A stretch of DNA of 56,832 bases from Candidatus Omnitrophota bacterium. GTDB lineage: Bacteria; Omnitrophota; Omnitrophia; Omnitrophales; Aquincolibacteriaceae. The position numbers and the translations under genes were made by a program. Where the stretch lies: contig CAIOAT010000032.1 in NCBI GenBank assembly GCA_903856085.1, positions 1 to 56,832 of the forward strand, read 5' to 3'. Every line of letters begins with the position of its first letter. The stretch's first letter is position 1. Below, one piece after another: positions 1-8,547 of the stretch. The notes beneath the pieces were generated by a model. That model was not told the origin of the DNA. It saw nothing but the letters and a program-made list of their open reading frames with translations, and ran no database searches.

Positions 1-780
1 AAAACGGAGGGTATCGATTGCGAGGAAATTTATCTCCCGGCAGAAGCGATTGATAATGCTGTGATTGAGTATTTGAAAAATCTTCGGCTCCAACCCGCTG
101 TTATCGAAAAAGTTATTGGAAAAGCGAATGATTCGACTTCGTCGCGGATAGGACATATTCAGAAAGACCTTGAGCGGGTGCGCGAGAAGCTAAAAATTGC
201 CCGCACTAAAACCTCGAATTTGGTGGACATTCTTGCTGATAAAGGAGTTTCTCAACTCAAGGCGATCAAGGAAAAACTGGAGACGTTGAATCAGGAGGAA
301 GAAGAGCTTATTCTTGAAGAAAAGCGTTTAGACCAAGAAACAAGGGCCGAAAAAGCCCAAGCCTCAGCTGCCCACCAGCAGATCCAAAGTCTTAACCTTT
401 TTAGCGATCTGTTTCGTTTAAACAAAAACCGCCCTGAAAAAATTAAAATGATTCTCCCTCGTTTTGTGAACTTTGTGGTTTGCCACCTAACGGACAAGAA
501 AAAAGGGATCGGAAGACTCGATGTCGGTCTTTTTGGTAAACCATTTATTGGGGACGGTAATGCAGAAATCTGGAACGAGGCCCTGCAAGAATTGGCTGCT
601 CAGTGCCAAAAGGAGGCTAATGCTTCAATTTCCACCGGATCAGCAAACCCTCTGTGGTCCAGAGGGTTGCTGGTTCGCCCGGGAGGAACAACTGGGGCCC
701 CTGATCTTACCCCCGGCGAACCAAACAAAAAAATATTGGTTCGTCCGGGAGGAACAATTGGGGTGGGCGAGGGGAATTGA
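1..780 (+). CDS. Large serine recombinase, C-terminal part (5' partial)
   Basis: The frame is open from the first base of the window, so the true start lies upstream. The visible part looks like the end of a recombinase/zinc-ribbon large serine recombinase: a short segment ending in a zinc-ribbon-like Cys, the LPAEAIDNAVIEYLKNL helix common after that ribbon, then a long Glu/Lys-rich coiled coil (about residues 45-130) and an RPEKIKMILPRFVNFVV-like segment. The N-terminal catalytic Ser domain is not in view. The last 40 codons are odd: they translate a nearly duplicated 27-nt sequence (671-697 and 737-763), giving two copies of an LVRPGGT motif, and the stop lies inside the antisense tRNA-His. 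This suggests the gene end was rebuilt by insertion next to the tRNA. The family call is from sequence feel; the exact recombinase subgroup is unknown. Confidence 0.6.
   Translation, partial: KTEGIDCEEIYLPAEAIDNAVIEYLKNLRLQPAVIEKVIGKANDSTSSRIGHIQKDLERVREKLKIARTKTSNLVDILADKGVSQLKAIKEKLETLNQEEEELILEEKRLDQETRAEKAQASAAHQQIQSLNLFSDLFRLNKNRPEKIKMILPRFVNFVVCHLTDKKKGIGRLDVGLFGKPFIGDGNAEIWNEALQELAAQCQKEANASISTGSANPLWSRGLLVRPGGTTGAPDLTPGEPNKKILVRPGGTIGVGEGN
671..763. repeat. 27-nt direct repeat pair at the recombinase/tRNA junction
   Basis: Copies at 671-697 and 737-763 match at 25 of 27 positions. The second copy ends inside the 3' CCA end of the antisense tRNA-His. Between them CGAACCAA and TTGGTTCG (about 717-742) form an inverted repeat. 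The placement beside a recombinase gene and a tRNA 3' end is what an attachment-site region looks like, but a crossover site cannot be proved from one copy of the locus. Confidence 0.55.
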
Positions 781-836
781 ACCCCCGACCCCAAGATCCA
801 CAATCTTGTGCTCTAACCAACTGAGCTACGCCCACC
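759..836 (-). tRNA. tRNA-His (GTG anticodon)
   Basis: On the minus strand the sequence folds as a full cloverleaf: acceptor GTGGGCG/CGCCCAC, D-arm GCTCAGTTGGTTAGAGC, anticodon stem CAAGA/TCTTG with anticodon GTG, and T-arm GGGGGTTCAATTCCCC. An extra G at position -1 (836) opposite C73 (762) is the identity feature of tRNA-His. CCA is encoded (761-759). It lies antisense to the last codons of the recombinase frame. Confidence 0.95.
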
Positions 837-874
837 ATGATTCTCATTAATTAAAAAAGAAGGAAATCACGATT

Positions 875-916
875 GTCCTGACCATCACAGATCAACAGAA
901 TTTGAAAAGTCAGGGC
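875..916 (+). repeat. Palindromic 42-nt unit (family A)
   Basis: One unit of the dispersed hairpin family found also near 1027, 1645, 2182, 19244 and 41503. It opens with GTCCTGAC, has an ACCATC-like motif just after the left arm, and closes with GTCAGGGC, so the arms pair. Here it lies alone between tRNA-His and the small membrane protein gene. Confidence 0.65.
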
Positions 917-1026
917 CCCATGATCCGATTGAAACAGGAGGGCATTATAACGAAAAAAGTGTTTTAGGGAAGGAAGAAAGCTCTATCCTTGTCTTGGATT
1001 TTATTTCTCCAAGAGTTGACAAGGTT

Positions 1027-1062
1027 GCCCCCAATTTCCATGCAATTAGTAACAATTGGGGC
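1027..1062 (+). repeat. Short palindromic unit (family A-like)
   Basis: A 36-nt hairpin with arms GCCCCCAATT and AATTGGGGC. It is shorter than the other units but has the same CCCAAT/ATTGGG arm as those at 19244-19326. A TATAAT hexamer follows directly at 1063-1068 and a TTGACA lies just upstream at 1016-1021. Those two boxes are 41 nt apart, too far for an ordinary sigma-70 promoter. Confidence 0.5.
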
Positions 1063-1111
1063 TATAATGCACTCGTCTGTGGAGATTCTGAATTTAATCC
1101 TGGAGGTATTC

Positions 1112-1324
1112 ATGAGAGCGTTTCTGGTTGGGTTATTAGTGATTGTTATGGCGTTGGTTCTTTACGGGATCGGGATTCTTTTGCTGCCCCTTCTTTTTGT
1201 GATGGGCCTGTTCCTTCGTTTGGTCCTCGGTCTGATCGTTCTGCTTCTCGCGATATGGCTGATCGGGAAAGTGACGCTTTTTCTGATCGACGTTCCAAAA
1301 AAGAAAGAAGATAAACAAGTCTGA
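1112..1324 (+). CDS. Small two-helix membrane protein, unknown function
   Basis: A 70-residue protein beginning MRAFLVGLLV. It has two very hydrophobic segments (about residues 4-28 and 30-52) and ends in a charged VPKKKEDKQV tail that would sit in the cytoplasm. I chose the ATG at 1112 rather than the longer frame from 989 because GGAGGT lies 4 nt upstream and the extra N-terminus would be translated from the palindromic repeat at 1027-1062. I do not recognise a family. It lies 10 nt upstream of a small HTH protein and may be cotranscribed with it. Confidence 0.6.
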   Translation: MRAFLVGLLVIVMALVLYGIGILLLPLLFVMGLFLRLVLGLIVLLLAIWLIGKVTLFLIDVPKKKEDKQV

Positions 1325-1334
1325 CGGGGCATTT

Positions 1335-1586
1335 ATGGAACGGTTGATGACGGCGAAGCAGGTAAGTGAATTGATCGAGGTGAAACCCTCTACGGTCTAT
1401 CAATGGGTGCATCTCGGTCTTATCCCTTATGTAAAGCTTGGCAAATGCGTGCGTTTCAAAAAGGCCGAGCTTTTCCGCTGGATCGACAAAAACCTCCGCA
1501 AAGAACGCATCTCCTTCAAGTCTGTGGAAAAGACCCTTGGCAAATACCCCTCTTCCAAACAGAAAGAATTCTTCGAGTTGGAATGA
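1335..1586 (+). CDS. Excisionase/MerR-type helix-turn-helix DNA-binding protein
   Basis: An 83-residue protein. The N-terminal 50 residues (MTAKQVSELIEVKPSTVYQW then a VKLGKCVRFKKAELFRWID stretch) match the HTH_17/excisionase-like winged-helix fold: the first helix pair selects the DNA, and the V-R-F-K strand with the following helix closes the fold. The C-terminal 30 residues are basic and unassigned. Such proteins act as recombination directionality factors or small regulators. The location about 0.5 kb from a serine recombinase end makes a mobile-element role possible, but stand-alone HTH_17 proteins are also common chromosomal genes. The Shine-Dalgarno is weak. Confidence 0.7.
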   Translation: MERLMTAKQVSELIEVKPSTVYQWVHLGLIPYVKLGKCVRFKKAELFRWIDKNLRKERISFKSVEKTLGKYPSSKQKEFFELE

Positions 1587-1644
1587 TTTTCTGTGCCGTC
1601 CTCAGCTGACATAAAAAGTATGTATCCCGCGATGGACTAGGCCT

Positions 1645-1726
1645 GTCCCAACACCCATCTATCGAATCAGAGTTGAGGTTGGCAATCCTGACTATCATCT
1701 ATTGAAAGAAAACAAAAGTCAGGATA
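1645..1726 (+). repeat. Tandem pair of palindromic units (family A)
   Basis: Two adjacent units. The first (1645-1684) has arms GTCCCAAC and GTTGGCA. The second (1685-1726) has arms ATCCTGACT and AGTCAGGAT. Both carry ATCATCT/CCATCT after the left arm, as in the four-unit array at 19244-19409. Arm sequence differs between the two units but pairing is kept. Confidence 0.7.
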
Positions 1727-1806
1727 GAATAATGCCGTAAGTGTGAGTGCCGGAAGTTCGGCGGTTTCATTGGGTACGCATCCTAGTGTGGGTTGGGACG
1801 GCAAAT

Positions 1807-1818
1807 AGGAGGTGATCC
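1807..1818 (+). promoter_or_regulatory. Twelve-nucleotide full-length Shine-Dalgarno
   Basis: AGGAGGTGATCC immediately abuts the ATG at 1819. It is complementary over all twelve bases to the usual 3' end of bacterial 16S rRNA (GGATCACCTCCT). Complementarity of this length is far above the usual 4-6 bases and decides the start of the small protein that follows. Confidence 0.85.
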
Positions 1819-2007
1819 ATGACAGAGCCTCAGAGGCATAAGCTTGTCGCCGGCGGAGCAGTCGCAGTGACGGTGTGCCTGATTCTGTATTTTATCGTTT
1901 TCGGGTTTCGTTCTTTTGATCCGAAGACTCTGGTCCTTTTCGTCGGTTTTTTTGCGGTGGCCGCGAAACTTTCTACCGTAAAGCATAAACACAATCCGAT
2001 GATCTAG
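1819..2007 (+). CDS. Small membrane protein, unknown function
   Basis: A 62-residue protein. After a short polar N-terminus there are two hydrophobic segments (about residues 9-29 and 36-50), split by a GFRSFDPKT turn, and a basic KHKHN tail. No family is recognised. It is preceded by an exceptionally long Shine-Dalgarno, so it is likely a real and well-translated gene despite its size. It stands alone, between palindromic repeats and prfB. Confidence 0.65.
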   Translation: MTEPQRHKLVAGGAVAVTVCLILYFIVFGFRSFDPKTLVLFVGFFAVAAKLSTVKHKHNPMI

Positions 2008-2181
2008 TCTGGCCTGCCAGCAGGTAGGCATAGCGTACAACGGGCAACGCGTAACGAGTTGTTTTTTTACGTTGGGCTTTGCGCGTTGCGCGCCTTCTTC
2101 CTTGTAAAATCCTACCTCATTCAGTACACTACTCACCCTATCCCAACTTGATATTTTTTTACATGAATAGCCGTTAGGATT
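2008..2181. other. Intergenic region rich in small inverted repeats
   Basis: Holds a GCCTGC...GTAGGC hairpin (about 2013-2030) and a longer imperfect inverted repeat in which GCAACGCG pairs with CGCGTTGC (about 2044-2098). No gene is visible. The composition (repeated GCGTTGCGCG-like words) suggests a second type of dispersed repeat. Confidence 0.45.
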
Positions 2182-2224
2182 GCCCCAATTTCTGCTTTGC
2201 GCAAATTGAAAGGTATTTGGGACT
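2182..2224 (-). repeat. Family A palindromic unit carrying the prfB Shine-Dalgarno
   Basis: Read on the plus strand this 43-nt unit starts GCCCCAATTTCT and ends with AAATTGAAAGGT and TTTGGGACT just before the prfB ATG. It is nearly identical (about 37 of 42 positions) to the unit upstream of the GT2 gene (19244-19285, other strand). The arms CCCAA/TTGGG can pair. The purine stretch GAAAGG inside the unit is the only evident ribosome-binding sequence for prfB. Confidence 0.7.
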
Positions 2225-3335
2225 ATGAAAGAAGAAATTGCTGCGCTCAAGGACCGCATCACGGATCTCAAGGAAAAGCTCCAAGAGATAAGGGGGTATC
2301 TTTGACCTTGAGGCGCAAGAGCGTGAGATTTCTAATATTAATGAAAAAATGGCCGGGGCTGATTTCTGGGACCGCCCGCAGGATGCGCAGGCAACGGTTG
2401 AACGCTTAAAAGTCCTCAAAAAAGTCGTCGATCCTTGGCATAGGGCCAACCAAACTTCCGTGGATCTTATCGAACTGATGGGGATGGTCGACGAGAACCA
2501 GGAAGAGGCCTTAAAGGAACTCCAGGAAGACGTCGCAAAACTCGCGCGGGAAGTCGAGCTTCTTGAATTTCAGCGGCTTTTGTCTGGTCCTTTTGATCCC
2601 AACAACGCGATCGTGAGCATTAACTCGGGCGCGGGCGGCACCGAGGCTTGTGATTGGGCTCAGATGCTTTATCGGATGTATACGCGTTGGGCCGAACAGC
2701 ACGGCTATGTGGTGCAGATGGTCGATCTGATGCAGGGGGAAGAAGCGGGAATCAAAAGCGCGACTTTTATTGTGCAAGGCGGTTACGCCTACGGTTATTT
2801 GAAAGCTGAGTCGGGCGTGCACCGGCTCGTACGGATATCACCTTTTGATGCCAATAAACGCCGTCATACTTCGTTTGCGTCCATGGATGTGATCGCGGAA
2901 GTGGATGACATCCCCGAGATTGTGATCAAAGACGAGGATATCCGGGTCGATGCTTTTCGGGCCGGTGGTGCGGGAGGGCAGCATGTAAATAAGACCTCAA
3001 GCGCGATCCGCATCACGCATCTTGCGACTGGGATCGTAACACAGTGTCAAAATGAACGCTCTCAAACCCAGAACAAGCAAGTGGCGATGAAAGTCCTGAA
3101 GGCGCGCCTTTACGAAAGATTGCGTCAGGAAAAAGAAGCAGCACTTGCGACACAGTATGGGCCCAAGAAAAAGATCGAATGGGGCTCTCAGATCCGTTCG
3201 TATGTTTTTCATCCCTATACGATGGTGAAGGACCACCGCACAGACTTCGAGACTTCAAACGGAGATGCGGTGATGGACGGCAAGTTGGATGAATTCATCG
3301 AAGCTTACTTGAAACAGAATGTAGCAAAAAACTAA
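2225..3335 (+). CDS. prfB: Peptide chain release factor 2, with programmed +1 frameshift
   Basis: RF2 ends translation at UGA and UAA. The gene is in two frames: 25 codons after the ATG at 2225, CTT is followed by an in-frame TGA (2303-2305). AGGGGGTATCTTTGAC (2291-2306) is the canonical frameshift site, with an internal Shine-Dalgarno, slippery CTT and UGA-C. Skipping T2303 gives DLEAQEREI and continues to 3335, for about 369 residues, the normal RF2 length. The anticodon-mimic SPF tripeptide lies in RISPFDANKRR, and the catalytic GGQ in RAGGAGGQHVNKTSSA. The feature spans both frames. The frameshift makes RF2 level self-regulating: scarce RF2 means slow UGA reading and more shifting. secA follows 69 nt downstream. 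Confidence 0.97.
2291..2306 (+). promoter_or_regulatory. prfB programmed frameshift site
   Basis: AGGGGGTATCTTTGAC: an internal Shine-Dalgarno (AGGGGG), three bases of spacing, slippery CTT codon, in-frame TGA and a 3' C, the weakest UGA context. It matches the well-studied Escherichia coli site base for base. Confidence 0.96.
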
Positions 3336-3343
3336 AAAATTCG

Positions 3344-3389
3344 GGTGACGAGAAACATAGGTTTTTCGTTCCCCATTCAACATTTCCCG
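3344..3389 (+). repeat. Family B hairpin repeat, copy 1
   Basis: After GGTGACG a 9-bp stem (ACGAGAAAC at 3348-3356 with GTTTTTCGT at 3361-3369, one wobble) is followed by CCATTCAACATTTCCCG. The same layout and right-hand motif (CCGTTCAACGTTTGCCG) occur at 12251-12297 with a different stem sequence. It lies between prfB and secA and could serve as a transcript-end hairpin, but no run of T follows. Confidence 0.5.
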
Positions 3390-3404
3390 CGATAAGGATT
3401 TCAG

Positions 3405-6086
3405 ATGCTCAACTTTGTTTTAAAAAAGATCTTTGGGACACAGAACACCCGCACCTTGAAATTGCTTTGGCCGGTCGTGGCGCAAGTGAATGCGCTTGAA
3501 CCTGAGATCCAGAAGCTGACCGATGCGGAGCTGTGTGCCAAAACGGATGAGTTCAGGAAGCGCCTTGCGGAAGGGGCAACGCTTGATGATATTCTCCCGG
3601 AGGCTTTCGCGGTGGTGCGCGAGGCGTCGATTCGGACGACCAAGATGCGTCATTTTGACGTTCAAATCTTGGGCGGTCTTGTGCTCCACAAAGGAAAGAT
3701 CGCTGAAATGTCCACCGGCGAAGGGAAGACGCTTGTGGCGACGCTTCCGGTCTATCTTAATGCTCTCGAAGGTAAAGGCGTGCATCTTGTGACTGTTAAT
3801 GATTACCTGGCTCGTCGCGACCGGAATTGGATGGGACCGATCTATGAATTTCTCGGTCTCACGGTGGGCGTGATCCAACACGACATCCCGCAGGACGAGC
3901 GCCAGAAAGCCTACGCTTCGGATATTACATTTGGCACGAACAACGAGTTCGGTTTCGATTATTTGCGTGACAACATGGTCACCCAGATCGAGATGCGCGT
4001 CCAGCGGCCGCTTCATTATGCGATCGTCGACGAAGTGGATTCAATCTTGATCGATGAAGCCCGCACGCCGCTCATCATCTCCGGTCCCGCGGAAGAGTCG
4101 ACGGATAAATATTATAAAGCTCAGCGCGCGGCGCTTGCGCTCAAGGTGCACCGGATCGTGAAAGAAGAGGTCGACCCCGAGTGGAAATCCAAGTTTGAGG
4201 AGATCAAGAAGACGGTGGATTACATCGCCGATGAAAAGGCCAAGACGATCCGTATGACTGAACAGGGGGAATCGAAGGCCGCGAAACTGATGGGCGTAGG
4301 CAATATGCACGACTCGGATACGGTCGCGGAACGGCATCACATCATGACCGCTTTACGCGCTAAGGAGTTTTTTGAGAAGGACGTGGATTATGTGATCAAG
4401 GATGACGAGATCCTGATCGTCGATGAATTCACGGGACGTCTCATGCCGGGCCGCCGTTTTTCGGATGGACTCCACCAGGCGCTCGAAGCCAAGGAGGGCG
4501 TGGAGATCCGTCGGGAAAACCAGACGCTCGCGACCGTGACGTTCCAGAATTATTTCCGTATGTATAAAAAACTTGGCGGTATGACCGGGACTGCTGCGAC
4601 CGAATCCGTAGAGTTCGACAAGATCTACAAACTGGATGTGGTGGTGATGCCGCCGAACCGTCCATGTGTTCGTATCGATTCGGCGGATTGTATCTATCGG
4701 ACCGAAAAAGAAAAATTCGACGCGGTGGTGCGCGAGGTTGCGGAGGAACACAAAAAAGGAAGGCCGGTTCTGGTCGGGACGATCTCGATCGAAAAGTCTG
4801 AACGTCTGAGCCGCATGCTTCAAAAGATCAATCTTCCTCACGTCGTCTTGAACGCCAAGTATCACGAAAAGGAAGCCGAGATCGTGGCGCAGGCCGGGCA
4901 GCCGGGAGTTGTGACGATCGCAACGAATATGGCGGGCCGCGGAACAGATATCGTGCTGGGGCCTGGGGTGGCCGACAAAGGTGGGCTTACGGTGATCGGA
5001 ACCGAGCGTCATGAGGCCCGGCGTATCGATAATCAGTTGCGTGGCCGTTGCGGACGCCAAGGTGATCCCGGCTCTTCCAAGTTTTTCATTGCGATGGAAG
5101 ACGAACTCATGCGGCTTTTTGGTTCAGATAGGATTTCTTCCATGATGCAGCGCCTCGGAATGCAGGAAGGGGATGAGATCCAGCATCCTCTCGTAAGCCG
5201 GGCCATGGAGACAGCGCAGAAGCGTGTCGAGGCCCACAACTTCGAGATCCGCAAACACTTGCTCGAATATGATGACGTGATGAACCGCCAGCGCGAACTG
5301 ATCTATGGCGAGCGCGATCTGGTGCTCAAGGGTTCTCCGGAGGAACTGAAAAAACATGTGCTTCAGATGGTCGAGAACGTGGTAGAGGCGCTGGTCCTCA
5401 CTTATATTAACCCGGACATCCGGGAAGAAAATAAAGATCCTGAAGGGTTGATCACGGCTTTGAGCGAGAAATTCGGCGCGGGTTTCCGTGAGGTTGTTGA
5501 AAAAAATCTGGATGATATGGATGCGCTTCTGGAAGCCCTGGAAGAGAAAGTGGGCGAGCAGCTGGAACTGCGCGAACGCGAATTTGGTCCGGAGCGCATG
5601 CAATATCTCGTGCGTTATATCCTGCTTCAAGTGATCGATACGAAATGGAAAGAGCATTTGTACGGGCTGGATAACCTTCGCGAAGGGATCGGTCTCCGGG
5701 CTTACGGTCAGCGTGATCCTCTCGTGGAGTATAAGCGCGAGGCCTTTGACATGTTCGATCAAATGACCGATAGCATCAAGGAAGAAGCGGTTGAACTTCT
5801 TTTCCGCGTTCAACAGGTTCATGAGGTCAAGCCGGCGAATCCGATCGAAGAATTGAAGGCGGAATATCTTCATCCTGAGGCTGGATTGTCCGAAAGCAAA
5901 GGGGCGTCTTCCATGAAATTGCCTCGAGGCATGGGCACTCCGTCGCCTTTTTCACCGCGCAGCGAAGCCCCCGACAATCAGGCGCCGACTCCCATCAAAC
6001 GGGTTCTGGACAAGGTGGGGCGAAATGATCCTTGTCCTTGCGGCAGCGGCAAAAAATATAAGAAGTGCTGCGGGACGAATGAATAG
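3405..6086 (+). CDS. secA: Preprotein translocase ATPase SecA
   Basis: An 893-residue motor that drives secretory preproteins through SecYEG at the inner membrane. Walker A is MSTGEGKT (GEGKT at residues 105-109), Walker B/DEAD lies in [15 protein letters not shown] (about residue 210), the second NBD carries [16 protein letters not shown], and the [15 protein letters not shown] arginine-finger region follows. The preprotein cross-linking and scaffold domains are intact. The C-terminus ends in a SEC-C zinc motif ([13 protein letters not shown]) that contacts SecB or the ribosome in related bacteria. Length is normal. AAGG lies about 8 nt before the ATG. The stop overlaps the likely lnt start. 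Confidence 0.98.
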   Translation: MLNFVLKKIFGTQNTRTLKLLWPVVAQVNALEPEIQKLTDAELCAKTDEFRKRLAEGATLDDILPEAFAVVREASIRTTKMRHFDVQILGGLVLHKGKIAEMSTGEGKTLVATLPVYLNALEGKGVHLVTVNDYLARRDRNWMGPIYEFLGLTVGVIQHDIPQDERQKAYASDITFGTNNEFGFDYLRDNMVTQIEMRVQRPLHYAIVDEVDSILIDEARTPLIISGPAEESTDKYYKAQRAALALKVHRIVKEEVDPEWKSKFEEIKKTVDYIADEKAKTIRMTEQGESKAAKLMGVGNMHDSDTVAERHHIMTALRAKEFFEKDVDYVIKDDEILIVDEFTGRLMPGRRFSDGLHQALEAKEGVEIRRENQTLATVTFQNYFRMYKKLGGMTGTAATESVEFDKIYKLDVVVMPPNRPCVRIDSADCIYRTEKEKFDAVVREVAEEHKKGRPVLVGTISIEKSERLSRMLQKINLPHVVLNAKYHEKEAEIVAQAGQPGVVTIATNMAGRGTDIVLGPGVADKGGLTVIGTERHEARRIDNQLRGRCGRQGDPGSSKFFIAMEDELMRLFGSDRISSMMQRLGMQEGDEIQHPLVSRAMETAQKRVEAHNFEIRKHLLEYDDVMNRQRELIYGERDLVLKGSPEELKKHVLQMVENVVEALVLTYINPDIREENKDPEGLITALSEKFGAGFREVVEKNLDDMDALLEALEEKVGEQLELREREFGPERMQYLVRYILLQVIDTKWKEHLYGLDNLREGIGLRAYGQRDPLVEYKREAFDMFDQMTDSIKEEAVELLFRVQQVHEVKPANPIEELKAEYLHPEAGLSESKGASSMKLPRGMGTPSPFSPRSEAPDNQAPTPIKRVLDKVGRNDPCPCGSGKKYKKCCGTNE

Positions 6087-7668
6087 TAGGGCGTGCGGCG
6101 TACCCCACGGAGCTGATTCGGTGCGGCGTACAACTGAAAAAAGTATTCCGTACTCGATCCGTCGTACCCCGTACCTCTATCAAATAGTATCCGGTCTTTT
6201 GCTTGTGCTGTCCTATCCTTCCACGGGCTGGGGATTTCTAGCCTGGTTCGCGCTCGTGCCGCTTCTTGCCTCCATTCACCATGCTCAAAATCATTTACAA
6301 GCCTTGGGCTTTGGACTGATCTCAGGGATCCTTTTCTTCTTTTTTTCTCTTCACTGGCTTACGCATGTATCGACGGTGGGCTGGATGCTTGTGGTGCTGA
6401 TGCAAGCGGTTTACATTATGGTTTTCGCGTGGCTCGCGTATTTGGGGATCAAATCTCATCTGCCCGTTGTTTTTAAAGTTCTATGGATCGCTCTGGCGTG
6501 GACGGTCATGGAGTTTTTGCGCTCCGAGATGCCGGTGTTTGGTTTCGGCTGGAATTTGCTCGCGTATTCTCAGAGTGCCTACGTTCCGGTCATTCAGTTC
6601 GCGAATGTCTTAGGCGCTTATGGAATGGGGTTTTTGATAATGTTAGTAAACGCCTCTCTTTTTTATGCCTGGTTCGAGCGCAAGGTCTGGAAAACAGCTT
6701 TGAGCTTGATCGCAGTCGTGATTTTGGTGCTGGGCGGCCTTTGGAGTTATGGGACAATGACACTCGCGAAACCGGTCACGCCCACAGAATATTTGCGCGT
6801 CTCCGTCGTACAGGGAAATATTCCTCAGTCCGTGAAGTGGGAGCTCATGGCGAAGGAGAAAATCCTTGAAATCTACGAGAAATTGACCCAGCTTGCGGCG
6901 CTCGAACAGACGGATCTGATCCTCTGGCCGGAGGCGGCTTTTCCGGGTTATTTTAATAGAGACCTTCAAGCGGAGCGGATCTCCCGGCTCGCACAAGAGA
7001 TCCAAACGCCGCTTTTGATCGGCGGGCTTGAATGGGAAAGTGAAAAGGAATCCTATAACAGTGCTTATTTTCTCAAAAAAGACGGCGCTTCCGGGCAGCG
7101 GTATGACAAGCTGAAACTCGTGCCGTTTGGGGAATACATCCCATTGAAATCCATCTTCGGGTGGCTGACGCCCGTCGCGGACGCGCTCGGGATCAGTGAC
7201 TTTAGCGCGGGGACTGCTCCCGTGATCTTTCGATGGGCGCGTGAGGATTGGCCGTTTGGAGTCCTGATCTGTTTTGAGGATGTTTTTTCGGGCCTCGCGC
7301 GGGATCTGGCGGATCGCGGTGCGACATTTCTAACCGTGATTACGAATGATGCCTGGTTCGGAAAAACCAGCGCGCCCTATCAACATCTTCAGGCGTCGAT
7401 CTTTCGCGCTGTCGAGAATGGCCTAGCGGTCGTACGTGCTACTAACACGGGTGTTTCAGCTTTCATTTCTCATCAAGGGCGTGTGCTTGCCACCGTAAAA
7501 GATCCGAGCGGGGAGGAGACTTTTGTCATGGGACAGAAGACGCTCGACTTGCCGCTTGTGACGGAACGGACGCTTTACCGGCAAGGGGGCTATCTTTTTC
7601 CGTATCTTGTTGTGGGGATTTTTTTGATCATGGGTTTGTGGATTATCCGCAGAAATAAAAAAGTATGA
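6079..7668 (+). CDS. lnt: Apolipoprotein N-acyltransferase
   Basis: An integral membrane enzyme that adds the third acyl chain to the N-terminal Cys of diacylated lipoproteins, a step before Lol sorting. About eight hydrophobic segments precede a periplasmic nitrilase (CN_hydrolase) domain starting near [12 protein letters not shown]. The Glu-Lys-Cys triad is visible: Glu in [12 protein letters not shown], Lys in [14 protein letters not shown], Cys in [10 protein letters not shown]. The ITNDAWFG and [11 protein letters not shown] motifs follow. The start is uncertain. The ATG at 6079 overlaps secA by 8 nt, but then about 30 residues come from a repeat-like sequence with two copies of GTGCGGCGTAC. 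The GTG at 6121, with GGAG upstream, gives 515 residues and fits the family better. A secreted protease gene follows with an ATGA overlap. Confidence 0.94.
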   Translation: MNSRACGVPHGADSVRRTTEKSIPYSIRRTPYLYQIVSGLLLVLSYPSTGWGFLAWFALVPLLASIHHAQNHLQALGFGLISGILFFFFSLHWLTHVSTVGWMLVVLMQAVYIMVFAWLAYLGIKSHLPVVFKVLWIALAWTVMEFLRSEMPVFGFGWNLLAYSQSAYVPVIQFANVLGAYGMGFLIMLVNASLFYAWFERKVWKTALSLIAVVILVLGGLWSYGTMTLAKPVTPTEYLRVSVVQGNIPQSVKWELMAKEKILEIYEKLTQLAALEQTDLILWPEAAFPGYFNRDLQAERISRLAQEIQTPLLIGGLEWESEKESYNSAYFLKKDGASGQRYDKLKLVPFGEYIPLKSIFGWLTPVADALGISDFSAGTAPVIFRWAREDWPFGVLICFEDVFSGLARDLADRGATFLTVITNDAWFGKTSAPYQHLQASIFRAVENGLAVVRATNTGVSAFISHQGRVLATVKDPSGEETFVMGQKTLDLPLVTERTLYRQGGYLFPYLVVGIFLIMGLWIIRRNKKV

Positions 7669-8429
7669 TCTTCGGTAATATTCTACGCCGCACTATTCTC
7701 TTTCTCGCATTTATGTTGGTGGCTGGGGTGCCGGTCCCGCATTTGCAGGCGGCAGACTCTGCCGTCAGTTCTGTCTTGGAAACTTCAAAAGCGCTCGTGG
7801 ATATTCAAAGCGTGAATGCCACCGTTTTGAGCGGTAAGCCGCATGGGTTTATTGACAAGGCCACAGGTCAGATCTTGATCACGAGAAAAGTCCGGCCCGT
7901 CGAGTACACGCGAAACGGAAGCGGTGTCATTATCGATCCGCGCGGGATCATTGTGACGAATGCCCACACTGTCCGGAATGCCGGAGGCCTGATTGTCACC
8001 CTTTATAACGGAACGCACGCTTCGGTCAAAGAAGCCTATCTGGTACCCGGAACCGACCTGGCTTTTCTTTCAATCGATCCGCCGCTTGCACTTGCCTCGA
8101 TCCGACTCGCGGATCCGGATGTTGTTTTACCCGGAGCGAGTATCTACACGATTGGTCATTCACATTGGCTCAAGGGGACGGTGCTTGGCGGGAAGATCGT
8201 GGGTATTCAAAGGGAACAAAAAGACGGCATTTCACACGCCACGGCATTGCGTCTCAATCTCGATATGGAAAAAGGGGATAGTGGATGCCCGGTTCTTGAT
8301 GCTAAGGGAGCACTCTTGGGAATCGTGGGGGCGAGTCTCATCGGGCGCGGCGATGCTACGCTTGCCATTCCTTCCAATACGATTGCTGCCGCCTATAAAG
8401 AATATCTCAAACGGGTAAAAAAAGAATAA
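7665..8429 (+). CDS. Secreted trypsin-like serine protease (S1C/DegP-like catalytic domain)
   Basis: A 254-residue protein with a signal peptide (basic start, hydrophobic core, cut probably after LQAA near residue 30). The chymotrypsin-fold triad is complete: His in IVTNAHTVRN, Asp in PGTDLAFLSI, Ser in EKGDSGCPVLD. There is no PDZ domain, unlike DegP or DegS, so it would be a stand-alone periplasmic protease. Its ATG overlaps the lnt stop (ATGA), so the two are probably cotranslated. The substrate is unknown. Envelope quality control is a reasonable guess from the neighbours (secA, lnt), not something the sequence shows. Confidence 0.88.
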   Translation: MIFGNILRRTILFLAFMLVAGVPVPHLQAADSAVSSVLETSKALVDIQSVNATVLSGKPHGFIDKATGQILITRKVRPVEYTRNGSGVIIDPRGIIVTNAHTVRNAGGLIVTLYNGTHASVKEAYLVPGTDLAFLSIDPPLALASIRLADPDVVLPGASIYTIGHSHWLKGTVLGGKIVGIQREQKDGISHATALRLNLDMEKGDSGCPVLDAKGALLGIVGASLIGRGDATLAIPSNTIAAAYKEYLKRVKKE

Positions 8430-8547
8430 CTGCTTTGAATCCATCGCGGAGATGGAATGCTTTCAGGGTATCCATGTCGACTCACCCGAGTGTCAGGATA
8501 AAAATTCCCAGGATGAACTTTTCATAACCCCTTTTCCCATTTTATTG

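Noticed and set aside
521-850. 109-codon frame across the recombinase end and tRNA-His
   Set aside because: It reads through the tRNA gene on the opposite strand and yields the typical spurious peptide of a tRNA; not a gene.
1016-1068. TTGACA and TATAAT as a single promoter
   Set aside because: The two boxes are perfect but 41 nt apart with a hairpin between them; a standard sigma-70 promoter needs about 17 nt.
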